A DNA stretch of 64,000 nucleotides, taken from assembly GCA_016186145.1 (NCBI GenBank), contig JACPMF010000009.1:46025-110024 (forward strand). Reading direction: 5' to 3'. Made by a program: the position numbers and the translations under genes. Shown piece by piece: positions 39,886 through 47,153 of the stretch; the stretch's first letter is position 1; each line of letters begins with the position of its first letter. The DNA is from Candidatus Sungiibacteriota bacterium. GTDB lineage: Bacteria > Patescibacteria > Paceibacteria > Sungbacterales > SURF-37. Under the pieces are notes generated by a model. It was not told where the DNA came from. It did not search any database and saw nothing but the letters and a program-made list of their open reading frames with translations.

Positions 39886-41003
39886 TGTAATAGCGGTGCT
39901 GCAAGACCCGCAAAAAACAAAATACCCAAAAGGACAACGGCCCACGGCGGCACATTGAGCATATATTCAGAAACGCCCGTTCCTGCCCGCTGTATTTTCC
40001 GATAGAGCCACAAGATAAAAAGATTATCTACGCCGAGAGCAACTGCGCCAAGAAACCCGAGCACCGAGACGTAATCACGGATCGGCAACAAAAAAATCGC
40101 GGGCGGAATGACTGCAAATAAAAGCCAGGCGGGCAATTTGCGGAACCCGAAGTCCGCCATGAGTATATCCTCGAATGTAAAACCGAAAATGATGAATGAG
40201 GTGAAAAGAGCCAAAAACCCAATGGCGTTCCCTAAAAAGAAAACCGGCTTCCCGACAAGCAGACGAAGCCCCTCTAGCGCCTCGGAAGAGGTTGCAAAAC
40301 CGGTAGCACCCACAACGGCAAGGATAAAAATCAAATACACGGCGGCAGGGATAGCCGTTCCTACCACCAGAGATTTGTAAAGCATTTTTTTGTTTTCCCC
40401 CAGAAGAGATGCCATCTCCGGAATAATAGCGCCCCCGGCAAGAGAAAAAAGAATGACTCCGTACGGAAGGAAAACCTCGCCCCAATGAAATCCGGAGATA
40501 TTTGCCGGGGAAAAGTGCAAAAAAGAAAACCCTGACAGAACGAGGATGAAAAAAACCAAAAGCGCGGTCAGCGCGTAATTGACCCACGCTTCGAACTTGA
40601 GATTAGCAAACACAAGGAGCGCCCCGGCTGCAAAAAAAACAACGCGGCCGGCGTCCGGAGATAGGCCGGTGAGATTGGCAAGAAATACTCCGCCAAGAAG
40701 TATATAGACAAAAAGACCGCCCGCAAATCCGACAAATGCTGAAAGAGATTCAATTAAGCCCCACTTTCCGAGATAAAGCCGCGCAAGGCCGGGAAGAAGA
40801 TGCCGCCCCGGCGTCCGAAGAATCACTTCGCCATAAAGCAAGTTCATCGCGATCGTTGCGCCAGCCAACACCACGAGCTCAACCGTCCCGAGAAGAAAAC
40901 CGGCGCGCGAAAAAACAAAGGGAAGCGCAAACATTCCCACTCCGATAATGGTCCCTGAAAGCAGCAGGGTTGAAAGCCAAAAATTTGAACGAGGAGTAAT
41001 CAT
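39882..41003 (-). CDS. amino-acid permease (aromatic/APC type)
   Basis: 373 residues with about 11 hydrophobic segments. The first helix region LLLSGTIIGVGMFALPFVFS matches the G-x-x-x-G-x-G-M-x-A-L-P signature of tryptophan/tyrosine permeases (hydroxy/aromatic amino-acid permease family); later LFSLAGGAIIPEMASLLGENKK is the helix 6-7 region. Probably imports amino acids, as expected of an organism unable to make them (inference). Overlaps mgtC by ATGA upstream and the small membrane gene by ATGA downstream. Confidence 0.85.
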   Translation of the reverse strand: MITPRSNFWLSTLLLSGTIIGVGMFALPFVFSRAGFLLGTVELVVLAGATIAMNLLYGEVILRTPGRHLLPGLARLYLGKWGLIESLSAFVGFAGGLFVYILLGGVFLANLTGLSPDAGRVVFFAAGALLVFANLKFEAWVNYALTALLVFFILVLSGFSFLHFSPANISGFHWGEVFLPYGVILFSLAGGAIIPEMASLLGENKKMLYKSLVVGTAIPAAVYLIFILAVVGATGFATSSEALEGLRLLVGKPVFFLGNAIGFLALFTSFIIFGFTFEDILMADFGFRKLPAWLLFAVIPPAIFLLPIRDYVSVLGFLGAVALGVDNLFILWLYRKIQRAGTGVSEYMLNVPPWAVVLLGILFFAGLAAPLLQ

Positions 41004-41464
41004 AAGGAAACCTCGTCAACACGACCACGGTGGATAAAGAACTCAAGCCACTTGAGGATAATGAGAATAACAAGCGCAATCGCAGTCGCAAAAACTGCAG
41101 GCCAATAAAGCTCGGCGCCGACTGCAACGCCGATAGCGGCGGAAATCCAGAGACCGGCTGCGGTGGTTAAGCCCCGAACCGCGTCCCCTTTAAGAAAAAT
41201 CAAACCGCCGCCGAGAAATCCAATACCAACAACAACATTAGAAGCGATACGCGCCGGATCAAAATTGCTGTTTCCGGAAAACGCCGTAAATCCGTCTATG
41301 GAAATAACCGTGAATAAACATGCGCCAAGAGCGACCATCGCGTAGGTGCGAAGGCCGGCGGGTTTTCCCCGAACCTCGCGCTCAAAGCCAATAATCGCCC
41401 CCAGGAAAACCGCAAGAAGAAGCTGATAAAAAATTTGAATTGAATCGGAAGTAGGAAGAAACAT
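41000..41464 (-). CDS. mgtC: MgtC/SapB-family membrane protein
   Basis: 154 residues. LLLAVFLGAIIGFEREVRGKPAGLRTYAMVALGA (the conserved E-R-E...K-x-A-G-L-R-T motif), VVVGIGFLGGGLIF and RGLTTAAGLWISAAIGVAVG define MgtC; four to five membrane helices, lacking the C-terminal soluble domain of Salmonella MgtC. Family roles include Mg2+ homeostasis and F-ATPase inhibition. The start follows AATTCGC at the end of the three-hairpin element; no Shine-Dalgarno. Overlaps the permease gene. Confidence 0.92.
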   Translation of the reverse strand: MFLPTSDSIQIFYQLLLAVFLGAIIGFEREVRGKPAGLRTYAMVALGACLFTVISIDGFTAFSGNSNFDPARIASNVVVGIGFLGGGLIFLKGDAVRGLTTAAGLWISAAIGVAVGAELYWPAVFATAIALVILIILKWLEFFIHRGRVDEVSL

Positions 41465-41683
41465 GCGAATTTTGCCCGTGAGGGCAAGTTATTTTGTTTT
41501 TATACGCAGCCCGAGCGGCTGCAAAATTCAGCACCCTGTTAAATAATTTCGCCGGAGGCGAAATTCCTCTGCCCAATAAAATCGATGATTTTACTGGGCA
41601 GAGGATTTAACAGGGTAAAGGTTTTGTAGCCAAAATTTGTTCTCTCGCTGGAGCGAGCTCCAAATTTTGGACAAAGCCCTTTA
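41465..41683. repeat. three-hairpin intergenic element, copy 3
   Basis: Cleanest copy. Minus strand: hairpin A AAAGGGCTTTGTCCAAAATTT / AAATTTTGGCTACAAAACCTTT; hairpin B ACCCTGTTAAATCC ... GGATTTAACAGGGT type arms enclosing CTGCCC/GGGCAG and GGCGAAATT; hairpin C GAATTTTGC ... GCAAAATTC ending at the mgtC ATG. It fills the SLOG-mgtC gap exactly. Confidence 0.8.
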
Positions 41684-42256
41684 AACTTTTAAAAGCTTTT
41701 CTTTTGCCGCCATTTCAATCACCTTTTTAACCAACCGCGCCGGGTCGTTGTCGAACACAACCTTGCCGCGGCCGCGATGAGCTTTTTCAAGCAATCCATC
41801 AAGTTCATCGGCCATTCCCCCGGTCTCTGTCAAAACACCAATCGGTTTGTTATCTTCAAACGCAATAGTAAACTCATTCAGCGTTCCCATCCGGCCGCAC
41901 GAAATCATAACCGCATCAGAACTTCTGGTAAGAAGCAGATTCCTTCCTGCGTAACCAAAACCGGTATAAATAATAATGTCGTGATAGTCCACTGGAAGAC
42001 GATATTTCTTCACATGTTCCTCTTCTGACACGGCGGGCGACAAGCCGATAACAAATCCACTTTCTTCTTTAGCCCCGATTGCTCCCCATAACGGCGCCCC
42101 GGTCGTAGCGCCGGTTACCAATACCGCCCCCTGCTTTATCACCTGCCTACCGAGCTCTTTCGTTTTTTCAAGCGCATCTGCAGAACAAAGTCCCGTTTCC
42201 GCAGCGCCGGAAATACATATTTTTAATTTAAGGTGAGTGTGAGAGGTTGGTCGCAT
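41681..42256 (-). CDS. SLOG/LOG-type Rossmann nucleotide-binding protein
   Basis: 191 residues. LKICISGAAETG near the N-terminus and the family signature VMISCGRMGTLNEFTIAFEDNKPIGVL, a variant of the LOG-family G-G-x-G-T-x-x-E motif with the Thr and Glu kept. Long middle loop (VSEEEHVKKYRLPVDYHD). LOG-type enzymes are nucleoside 5'-monophosphate phosphoribohydrolases; other SLOG proteins sense nucleotides. Which applies is uncertain. Stop codon abuts hairpin A of the downstream element. Confidence 0.75.
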   Translation of the reverse strand: MRPTSHTHLKLKICISGAAETGLCSADALEKTKELGRQVIKQGAVLVTGATTGAPLWGAIGAKEESGFVIGLSPAVSEEEHVKKYRLPVDYHDIIIYTGFGYAGRNLLLTRSSDAVMISCGRMGTLNEFTIAFEDNKPIGVLTETGGMADELDGLLEKAHRGRGKVVFDNDPARLVKKVIEMAAKEKLLKV

Positions 42257-42261
42257 AATTA

Positions 42262-42346
42262 TCGAATCATGAATAACGAATTATAAATTAGGAACAAAAA
42301 AGCTTTCCGTATTCATAACTCCCAATTCCTGATTCATAATTCAGTC
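42262..42346. repeat. AT-rich inverted repeat
   Basis: ATCATGAATAACGAATTATAAATTAGGAAC against GGAATTGGGAGTTATGAAT and a GATTCATAATTC end, written as an imperfect hairpin. Same vocabulary as 4603-4692. Confidence 0.65.
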
Positions 42347-42357
42347 GTTTCATTATA

Positions 42358-43707
42358 TCACAGAGTGAACTTCTCGCCATACTCCGGCGCTTCTGCCGTA
42401 ACGCCGAATTTATCCTGAATCGTCTGCGCCACCCCAAGAACCGCATCATCTTCTCCGTGTACGGTTAATACTTTTTGGAGATAATCGCGGGATTCATCAA
42501 CAAACTTCATTAATTGACCGCTATCGGCGTGAGCGGAAAATCCGTCAATAACCCGACTCTCCGCCTTCACCGGCACCATCTCGCCATGAATTTTCACACT
42601 ATCGGCGCCGTCCAAAATTCTCCGGCCAAGCGAACCGGCGGCCTGATACCCGACAAAAAGGAGAATGCTCGACGGGTCGGGCAAATAACGCTTTGCATGG
42701 TGCAGAATCCTTCCGCCCGACATCATTCCGGACCCGGCAAGAATAATTTTCGGCGGCGGCGTATCGTTGATTGCCTTTGATTCCTCTACTGTTTCGGTGA
42801 ATTTCAAAAGACGAAACCGAAAAAGATGGGGGTGCTTTTTAAAAAGCTCTTGAATCTCCGGCCTGTAGCTATCCGGATAACGCTCGAAAATTTCAGTGGA
42901 ACGAATGGCCAGCGGAGAATCGACAAAAACACTAACATCGGGAATGCGCCGGAAAACAACCATTTCGTTAATAGCGTACAAAATTTCCTGCGTTCGCTCG
43001 GTCGCAAAAACAGGAATTACCAGCGCGCCCTTTCTCGCAATAACATCTTCAATTGCCCGTTCCAAAAATAATGTCCGCTCGGCAACATGCTGGTGGGTTT
43101 TATTGCCGTACGTCGATTCAAGCACCATGATATTTGCCTCCGTTATAGAAGAACGCGGGGGCATTAAAATTGACGGTTCATTGCCGACATCACCGGAAAT
43201 AGCAAGCACCCTATCGCCAACCTGGAGCCGAACCATGGACGAACCCAGAATATGGCCGGCGCTCACCAGTTGAAAACTTAAATTTTTATCGATATAAACC
43301 GGTTCATAATAAGACAATGGCTGAAAAAGAGTTATTGTTTTTTCTATATCCTTTTCGGAGTAAAGCGGAGAATCCTCCCGTTCTTCAAACCGCAACGAGT
43401 CCCGCCACATGATTTCTGCGAGGTCGCGCGTCGCCGGAGTTGAAAAAATCTTCCCGTGGAATCCCTCTCTCACCAATTTCGGAACACGGCCGATATGATC
43501 AAGGTGGGCATGGGTGAGAATAAGCGCTTCCACCTCTCGGGGGTTAAAAAGGAATGGCTTATGATTCCGTTCGTCGGCCTCGCGCGATCCTTGAAAAAAC
43601 CCGCAATCAATAAGAATTTTATGGCTCCCATATTCAAGAAGGTAGCACGCGCCGGTAACTTCTCTTGCCGCACCATAGAAAGTAAGTGAAAATTTTTCTT
43701 GTCTCAT
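42358..43707 (-). CDS. MBL-fold beta-CASP ribonuclease (CPSF/Ysh1-like)
   Basis: 449 residues from MRQEKFSLTFYGA. Metallo-beta-lactamase domain: THAHLDHIGRVP (H-x-H-x-D-H), SAGHILGSS, ISGDVG; beta-CASP domain: VFATERTQEILYAI, ILAGSGMMSGGRILHH; and the final Zn ligand region VIDGFSAHADSGQL. RNA-processing exo/endonuclease family. TATAAT lies 7 bp before the ATG at 43707, implying a leaderless mRNA; the ATG at 43716 overlaps that -10 and is rejected. Confidence 0.9.
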   Translation of the reverse strand: MRQEKFSLTFYGAAREVTGACYLLEYGSHKILIDCGFFQGSREADERNHKPFLFNPREVEALILTHAHLDHIGRVPKLVREGFHGKIFSTPATRDLAEIMWRDSLRFEEREDSPLYSEKDIEKTITLFQPLSYYEPVYIDKNLSFQLVSAGHILGSSMVRLQVGDRVLAISGDVGNEPSILMPPRSSITEANIMVLESTYGNKTHQHVAERTLFLERAIEDVIARKGALVIPVFATERTQEILYAINEMVVFRRIPDVSVFVDSPLAIRSTEIFERYPDSYRPEIQELFKKHPHLFRFRLLKFTETVEESKAINDTPPPKIILAGSGMMSGGRILHHAKRYLPDPSSILLFVGYQAAGSLGRRILDGADSVKIHGEMVPVKAESRVIDGFSAHADSGQLMKFVDESRDYLQKVLTVHGEDDAVLGVAQTIQDKFGVTAEAPEYGEKFTL

Positions 43708-43732
43708 GCTTTTCATTATACAGCGGGAAAAT

Positions 43733-43772
43733 TAAAAAGCCCCGTCCGCTGCATTGCGCAGAAAACGGGGCG
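43733..43772 (-). terminator. intrinsic terminator
   Basis: GCCCCGT ... ACGGGGC followed by TTTTTAATTTT on the minus strand, for the GC-rich gene at 43787. Confidence 0.85.
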
Positions 43773-43786
43773 TGGGCTTGTGCCCG

Positions 43787-44647
43787 TTACGATCTTGCCG
43801 GCGTGGTGCGCACGCGCGGTGGCGCTGCAGGCGCTGGCGCAGGTGTCGAAGCAGGGCGCGCCGGCGCGCGGGGCCGGCGCACCGCCGGATTCAGGCCAAT
43901 GATGACCGGCTCGGCCTCCACTCTCATGACGAGCGGAACCGTAACCATCCCGGGATCCGCGGCTGGCGGATTGACCACCGGCGAAACGGCGGCAGGCGCT
44001 GCCGCCGGAGGCGCCGGCACCGCAGGAGCAACAGGCGGCGCGGGATACACCCGCGGTCGCCTCGAGCACCCGAGGCGCCACCCCAGCAAAGCCAGGAGCA
44101 ACCCGCCAAGCAGAGCCAGCAACAGCGGAATCAACCACCAGTCGTCTCGGTTCGCTCCGCTCGTTGCCGGCGATGGCGGTGTGCTTGATGCCGGCACCGG
44201 CTTCGGCGCCGGTGTCTTCGAAACTGTCGCCGGCCGCGTTCTCACCCTCTTCGTAACGTTGATCGTCTGCGTGACATTACTGCACGACACGCAGACGTTC
44301 GAGATGCCCCCGCTGACAGCAACGCTGGCGGCGGGAGGTACCACAGGCATCGGAGCCTGCACCACAGCGGGCGGAGCCGTTATCGCCGACGGAACCGATG
44401 GCGAAACCACCTGCACCGTAACCGCTGGCGGCGGCGCCGGCGGGTCGATCACCTGGACGATGATCGGCCCCTGTCCGACAACCGTCTGCGGCGGGTACAC
44501 CACGATCGGCTGCGGACCGTGGTAATACACGGTCTGGCCGAGAGCGGGAATCGCCGCGATGGCGAGCATCCCGAGAAGCAGAACACCCGTCGCGAACAAC
44601 CGAATCAGGAACTCGGCGAATGGAAAAGTTGCAGCTTTGGCCGTCAT
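43787..44647 (-). CDS. Pro/Ala/Val-rich membrane-anchored surface protein, GC-rich cassette
   Basis: 286 residues. Hydrophobic N-terminus (FLIRLFATGVLLLGMLAIAA, likely signal peptide ending ALGQ), an extracytoplasmic Pro/Val/Thr-rich region with a Cys pair (NVCVSCSN), a second membrane helix (WWLIPLLLALLGGLLLALLG, about 167-186), then a Pro/Ala-rich basic tail ending RVRTTPARS. GAGGAGGAAGCG precedes the ATG. GC-rich codons, own promoter and terminator. Not a recognised family; may be a cell-surface stalk or anchor. Confidence 0.65.
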   Translation of the reverse strand: MTAKAATFPFAEFLIRLFATGVLLLGMLAIAAIPALGQTVYYHGPQPIVVYPPQTVVGQGPIIVQVIDPPAPPPAVTVQVVSPSVPSAITAPPAVVQAPMPVVPPAASVAVSGGISNVCVSCSNVTQTINVTKRVRTRPATVSKTPAPKPVPASSTPPSPATSGANRDDWWLIPLLLALLGGLLLALLGWRLGCSRRPRVYPAPPVAPAVPAPPAAAPAAVSPVVNPPAADPGMVTVPLVMRVEAEPVIIGLNPAVRRPRAPARPASTPAPAPAAPPRVRTTPARS

Positions 44648-44718
44648 CGCTTCCTCCTCGTTCTCGTTGTGAATGGTTTTCCTCGGTTATCGAGGTTTTT
44701 CGAGAGCTAATTATGTTA

Positions 44719-44747
44719 ATAATAACATAAATACGTGTGTGCGTCAA
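44719..44747 (-). promoter_or_regulatory. sigma70-type promoter with CGTTGCTATTGAC box
   Basis: Minus strand TTGACG - 17 nt - TATTAT; shares an identical 13-mer with the promoter at 14210-14238. The rest of 44748-44907 shows nothing recognisable. Confidence 0.75.
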
Positions 44748-44907
44748 TAGCAACGGTCGTAACCCCTCACACTATCCAATGAAAATAACAAGTATATATG
44801 ACGTTTTTTGTGAAAGGTGATCGCACAGTTTATAAAATTACATATAAATAGTAGTTTATTGAGGCCATTATTTACAAGTGTGGGGGGGTTACTTCGAATT
44901 ACTAGTT

Positions 44908-45088
44908 CGTCCCCGAGAGGACTCGGTCACAACTCTCGCTCGCTTCCGCTCGCTCGGTCGCGACCCCGCCTCGCGGCGCGCTTCGCCGATTGCTCAGCGC
45001 ACACCGCTCCGGTTTTCTCGTCCTCACGCGCAAGAAGCAGTTCTTGCGCTTCGGTGACTCCGCTCCGCTACGTCCCCGAGAGGACTCG
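44908..45088. mobile_element. miniature tRNA-linked element (tRNA-Arg site)
   Basis: An exact 18-bp direct repeat CGTCCCCGAGAGGACTCG occurs at 44908-44925 and at 45071-45088, the second being the 3' end (G73 to T-loop) of the intact tRNA-Arg. Between them lie 145 bp homologous to the 139-bp unit at the tRNA-Gln site: both start near ACAACTCTCGC, carry GCTCGGTCGC, a TTGCTC box, CGCTCC and CCTCACGC, and end in GCTCCGCTA. No coding capacity is credible. Layout is that of site-specific insertion at a tRNA 3' end. Confidence 0.7.
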
Positions 45089-45144
45089 AACCTCTAGTCT
45101 CCTCCTTCGGAGGGAGGCGCTTTATCCGATTAAACTACGGGGAC
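45071..45144 (-). tRNA. tRNA-Arg (CCG)
   Basis: Acceptor GTCCCCG/CGGGGAC, anticodon stem CCTCC/GGAGG with loop CTCCGAA (CCG), T-arm GAGG-TTCGAGT-CCTC. CCA not encoded. Confidence 0.93.
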
Positions 45145-45194
45145 ACAGACGATTGATTGAATTGAAACACAGAATGGAACGAAAATCCAAACAA

Positions 45195-45236
45195 TAAAAA
45201 ACAGCCGAAGGAACGGTTAACCCGTTGCCTCCGGCC
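45195..45236 (-). terminator. intrinsic terminator of the tRNA/micro-ORF cluster
   Basis: GCCGGAGGCAACGG-GTTA-ACCGTTCCTTCGGC then TGTTTTTTATT on the minus strand. Confidence 0.88.
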
Positions 45237-45246
45237 TCATCTACTT

Positions 45247-45435
45247 CTACTTATTGAAGCTCACCAGCGCCTCGAGGGCGCCTTTGAGCTCCGCAGGCGT
45301 CTTTGCCATATCGACGCGCTTCGCGAGCTCAAAGAGCTCGAATGTCGGCTCATCGAGAACGACTAACCCCCGATGGTGTCGCCCGATGATACGCCAAACT
45401 ATGCCCATCAACGCCCGGACTTTTTTCTCGTCCAT
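45247..45435 (-). CDS. hypothetical 62-residue protein in tRNA cluster
   Basis: TAGGAGGTGTG precedes the ATG. MDEKKVRALMGIVWRIIGRH then HRGLVVLDEPTFELFELAKR and a helical end (ELKGALEALVSFNK). 8 bp downstream of the Cys-rich micro-gene and followed by a strong terminator. GC-rich codons. Unrecognised. Confidence 0.6.
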   Translation of the reverse strand: MDEKKVRALMGIVWRIIGRHHRGLVVLDEPTFELFELAKRVDMAKTPAELKGALEALVSFNK

Positions 45436-45443
45436 CACACCTC

Positions 45444-45542
45444 CTACTTCTTCAGCGCCGAGGCACACCGGTTGCAGCGACCATCTTGACAACGAGAGCA
45501 CAAAATCCTGCGGTCGCACCCGCAGATCGTGCACTTCAACAT
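45444..45542 (-). CDS. 32-residue Cys-rich zinc-knuckle micro-protein
   Basis: MLKCTICGCDRRILCSRCQD then GRCNRCASALKK: seven Cys, with C-x-x-C and C-x-x-C-type pairs (4/7, 15/18, 23/26) that could bind one or two zinc ions. AAAGGGGTGAGAATC precedes the ATG. Probably co-transcribed with the following 62-residue gene and with upstream tRNA-Met. Might bind RNA or act as a zinc-dependent adaptor; function unknown. Confidence 0.6.
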   Translation of the reverse strand: MLKCTICGCDRRILCSRCQDGRCNRCASALKK

Positions 45543-45623
45543 GATTCTCACCCCTTTTCTCCGTGGACATGCCACGGCGAGTAGAACAAGTTTAGTGACT
45601 TTGTGCGAGCGTAGCGAGTCGAA

Positions 45624-45700
45624 TGGTGGGCCCGGGTGGCTTCGATCCACCAACCAGCCGGTTATGAGCCGGTTGCTCTGCCGGGTTGAGCTACGGGCCC
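45624..45700 (-). tRNA. tRNA-Met (CAT), elongator type or tRNA-Ile2
   Basis: Acceptor GGGCCCG/CGGGCCC, loop CTCATAA (CAT), no three-G:C initiator stem. CCA encoded directly after A73. Confidence 0.92.
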
Positions 45701-45706
45701 CTTTTT

Positions 45707-45865
45707 TTAATCAGGATTTGATGGAGCTTCACCCCCGGCCATTTGTCGGACCAGCTCACCCGTTGCGGTCTGTGCCGAGAGTGAGTATGACATCGGGTCG
45801 CCGGCCGATTCTGCGACTCGGTTTTCCAGCAAGAGCAGTTGGACCACGCACCACAACATATCCAT
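45707..45865 (-). CDS. hypothetical 52-residue protein in tRNA cluster
   Basis: GGGAGGGTCC precedes the ATG. MDMLWCVVQLLLLENRVAES then GDPMSYSLSAQTATGELVRQ and an acidic end. The hydrophobic N-terminus may be a short membrane anchor. Ends 6 bp before tRNA-Met, so it is transcribed with the tRNAs. GC-rich. Not recognised. Confidence 0.5.
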   Translation of the reverse strand: MDMLWCVVQLLLLENRVAESAGDPMSYSLSAQTATGELVRQMAGGEAPSNPD

Positions 45866-45959
45866 TGGACCCTCCCTGGATTTGGTTTGTAGCGAACAAG
45901 GTCAAGAGGTTTACCACGAGCGAGCCCGAGCGAACGAAGTGAGGCGAGGGCGAATTGAG

Positions 45960-46046
45960 TGGTGCCGGAGGCAGGGTTTGAACCCGCACGCCCCGCAGGA
46001 CAGCAGATCTTAAGTCTGCCGCGTCTTCCAGTTTCGCCACTCCGGC
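45960..46046 (-). tRNA. tRNA-Leu (TAA)
   Basis: Class II: acceptor GCCGGAG/CTCCGGC, anticodon stem GCAGA/TCTGC, loop CTTAAGA (TAA), long variable arm. CCA encoded. Confidence 0.93.
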
Positions 46047-46054
46047 AGTAAAGG

Positions 46055-46140
46055 TGGTGAAGAGGGGTGGATTTGAACCACCGCGGCTTTCGCTCCAGAT
46101 TTACAGTCTGGTGCCTTCAACCGTACTCGGCCACCTCTTC
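46055..46140 (-). tRNA. tRNA-Tyr (GTA)
   Basis: Class II: acceptor GAAGAGG/CCTCTTC, anticodon stem CCAGA/TCTGG, loop CTGTAAA (GTA), variable arm GAGCGAAAGCCGC. CCA encoded. Confidence 0.93.
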
Positions 46141-46189
46141 ACGTATAGCTTGAACAAAAAAGGTCTGGTTTACCACGAGCGAAGTCGAG

Positions 46190-46266
46190 TGGTGGGGCCG
46201 GGAGGAGTTGAACCTCCAACCATCTGATTAAAAGTCAGCTGCGCTGCCAGGTTGCGCCACGACCCC
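46190..46266 (-). tRNA. tRNA-Lys (TTT)
   Basis: Acceptor GGGGTCG/CGGCCCC, anticodon stem GCTGA/TCAGA (G.A closing), loop CTTTTAA (TTT). CCA encoded and continued by CTCGACTTCGCTCGTGG, a tRNA-end-linked repeat. Confidence 0.92.
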
Positions 46267-46315
46267 ACACCAGATCAAGACTGTTTGAAGCTTACTCAAG
46301 TGAAGAACTGCTTGC

Positions 46316-46341
46316 ACTACGAAGCTTTAGCGAAGTAGTGG
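46316..46341. repeat. palindrome CACTACGAAGC-TTTA-GCGAAGTAGTG
   Basis: Exact 11-bp arms; abuts the duplicated tRNA-Gln 3' end including its CCA. The core CGAAGCTTTAGCGAAG recurs near tRNA-Ala and in the 15-kb repeat cluster. Confidence 0.8.
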
Positions 46342-46517
46342 CTGGGGCGGGAGGATTTTCCTACAACTCTCGCCGACTTCCATCGGCTCGGTCGCAGGCC
46401 GTCGCTCGCGGTTCGGCTCGCCAGTTGCTCGCCGAACAACGCTCCGCGCTTCAAATCCTCACGCAACGCACGCAGGTGCGTTGCTCCGCTAAGGTTTTGG
46501 CTGGGGCGGGAGGATTT
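46339..46517. mobile_element. miniature tRNA-linked element (tRNA-Gln site)
   Basis: Exact 20-bp direct repeat TGGCTGGGGCGGGAGGATTT at 46339-46358 and 46498-46517; the latter is the 3' end of the intact tRNA-Gln including encoded CCA. The 139 bp between are homologous in order and sequence to the element at tRNA-Arg (44908-45088). The interior has an inverted fragment of a tRNA T-arm (TTCAAATCCTC). No credible gene. Confidence 0.72.
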
Positions 46518-46573
46518 GAACCCCCGAATACCGGATCCAAAGTCCGGCGCCTTAGTCGCTTGGCTACGCCCCA
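46498..46573 (-). tRNA. tRNA-Gln (TTG)
   Basis: Acceptor TGGGGCG/CGCCCCA, G73, encoded CCA; anticodon stem CCGGA/TCCGG, loop CTTTGGA (TTG). Confidence 0.92.
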
Positions 46574-46809
46574 ATCATTTATTTTCCGCGCAATCCGCGT
46601 AGCTATCTGCGTTTATCCGCGAGCAGCCACGCTGCTTTTAAGGAACTCTCTCGGATGCCGTGAGTGCGCACCTAATGTCTTTTGTAAAGATTTCTGGACA
46701 TGAGCACACTCATGGCTTCCGAGAGAGTCCCCACCCACAAGCTCAAGGCTGTGGGTGGGGCAAGCCCGACGGGGCATCCCGCTGAAAGCGGGACCATCGG
46801 GGAAAAAGG

Positions 46810-46956
46810 TTACTTCGTCGTCGATCGGTCGTTCGCGTACGGATCGGAGATCCGCACGGGACGTAAACCGCCGTGATACGTGCCGCGGCGCGTCTGCCAC
46901 GGCTTCTTGATCGGCGACGTCGTCGTACTCGAAGTGGTTGTTGCTGTTTCGGCCAT
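46810..46956 (-). CDS. hypothetical 48-residue Thr/Arg-rich protein
   Basis: GGAGGAGGTTCC precedes the ATG. MAETATTTSSTTTSPIKKPW then QTRRGTYHGGLRPVRISDPY and a short tail. Low-complexity N-terminus, basic middle, GC-rich codons. Upstream of tRNA-Gln on the same strand. Not recognised; the very strong ribosome site is the main support. 46574-46809 otherwise shows only structured repeats. Confidence 0.5.
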   Translation of the reverse strand: MAETATTTSSTTTSPIKKPWQTRRGTYHGGLRPVRISDPYANDRSTTK

Positions 46957-47153
46957 GGAACCTCCTCCGTGTCGGCCTTACGCCGACGGTTTGCGCGCCA
47001 GTTGTGGAACGAACCGCCGCAGACCCGCCGCCCACCGGCGAATCGCAGACGGCTGGTAGACCTGAACGCGCGCCTCGCGTCCCAATACAGGGATCGAATC
47101 CCTGTTTAATGGAACCGCGGCCAGCGTTGGCCGCACGGTCACCGCGCGTCGCC

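Noticed and set aside
43686..44525. + strand frame of 279 codons rich in Gly/Thr
   Set aside because: Antisense of the Pro/Ala/Val-rich gene at 43787-44647; its composition is the mirror of that gene.
44908..46573. Integrated plasmid or phage at the tRNA genes
   Set aside because: Only about 140 bp lie between the direct repeats and no integrase, replication or structural gene is nearby; the Xer-type gene at 12.4 kb has the size of a housekeeping recombinase.
46338..46703. + strand frames reading through the tRNA-Gln region
   Set aside because: They translate the antisense of tRNA-Gln and the miniature element; such frames are artefacts of tRNA T-arm sequence.
47076..47110. T-arm-like sequence ACAGGGATTCGATCCCTGT as a tRNA gene
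   Set aside because: No matching acceptor, D- or anticodon stems on either strand; at most a tRNA remnant.
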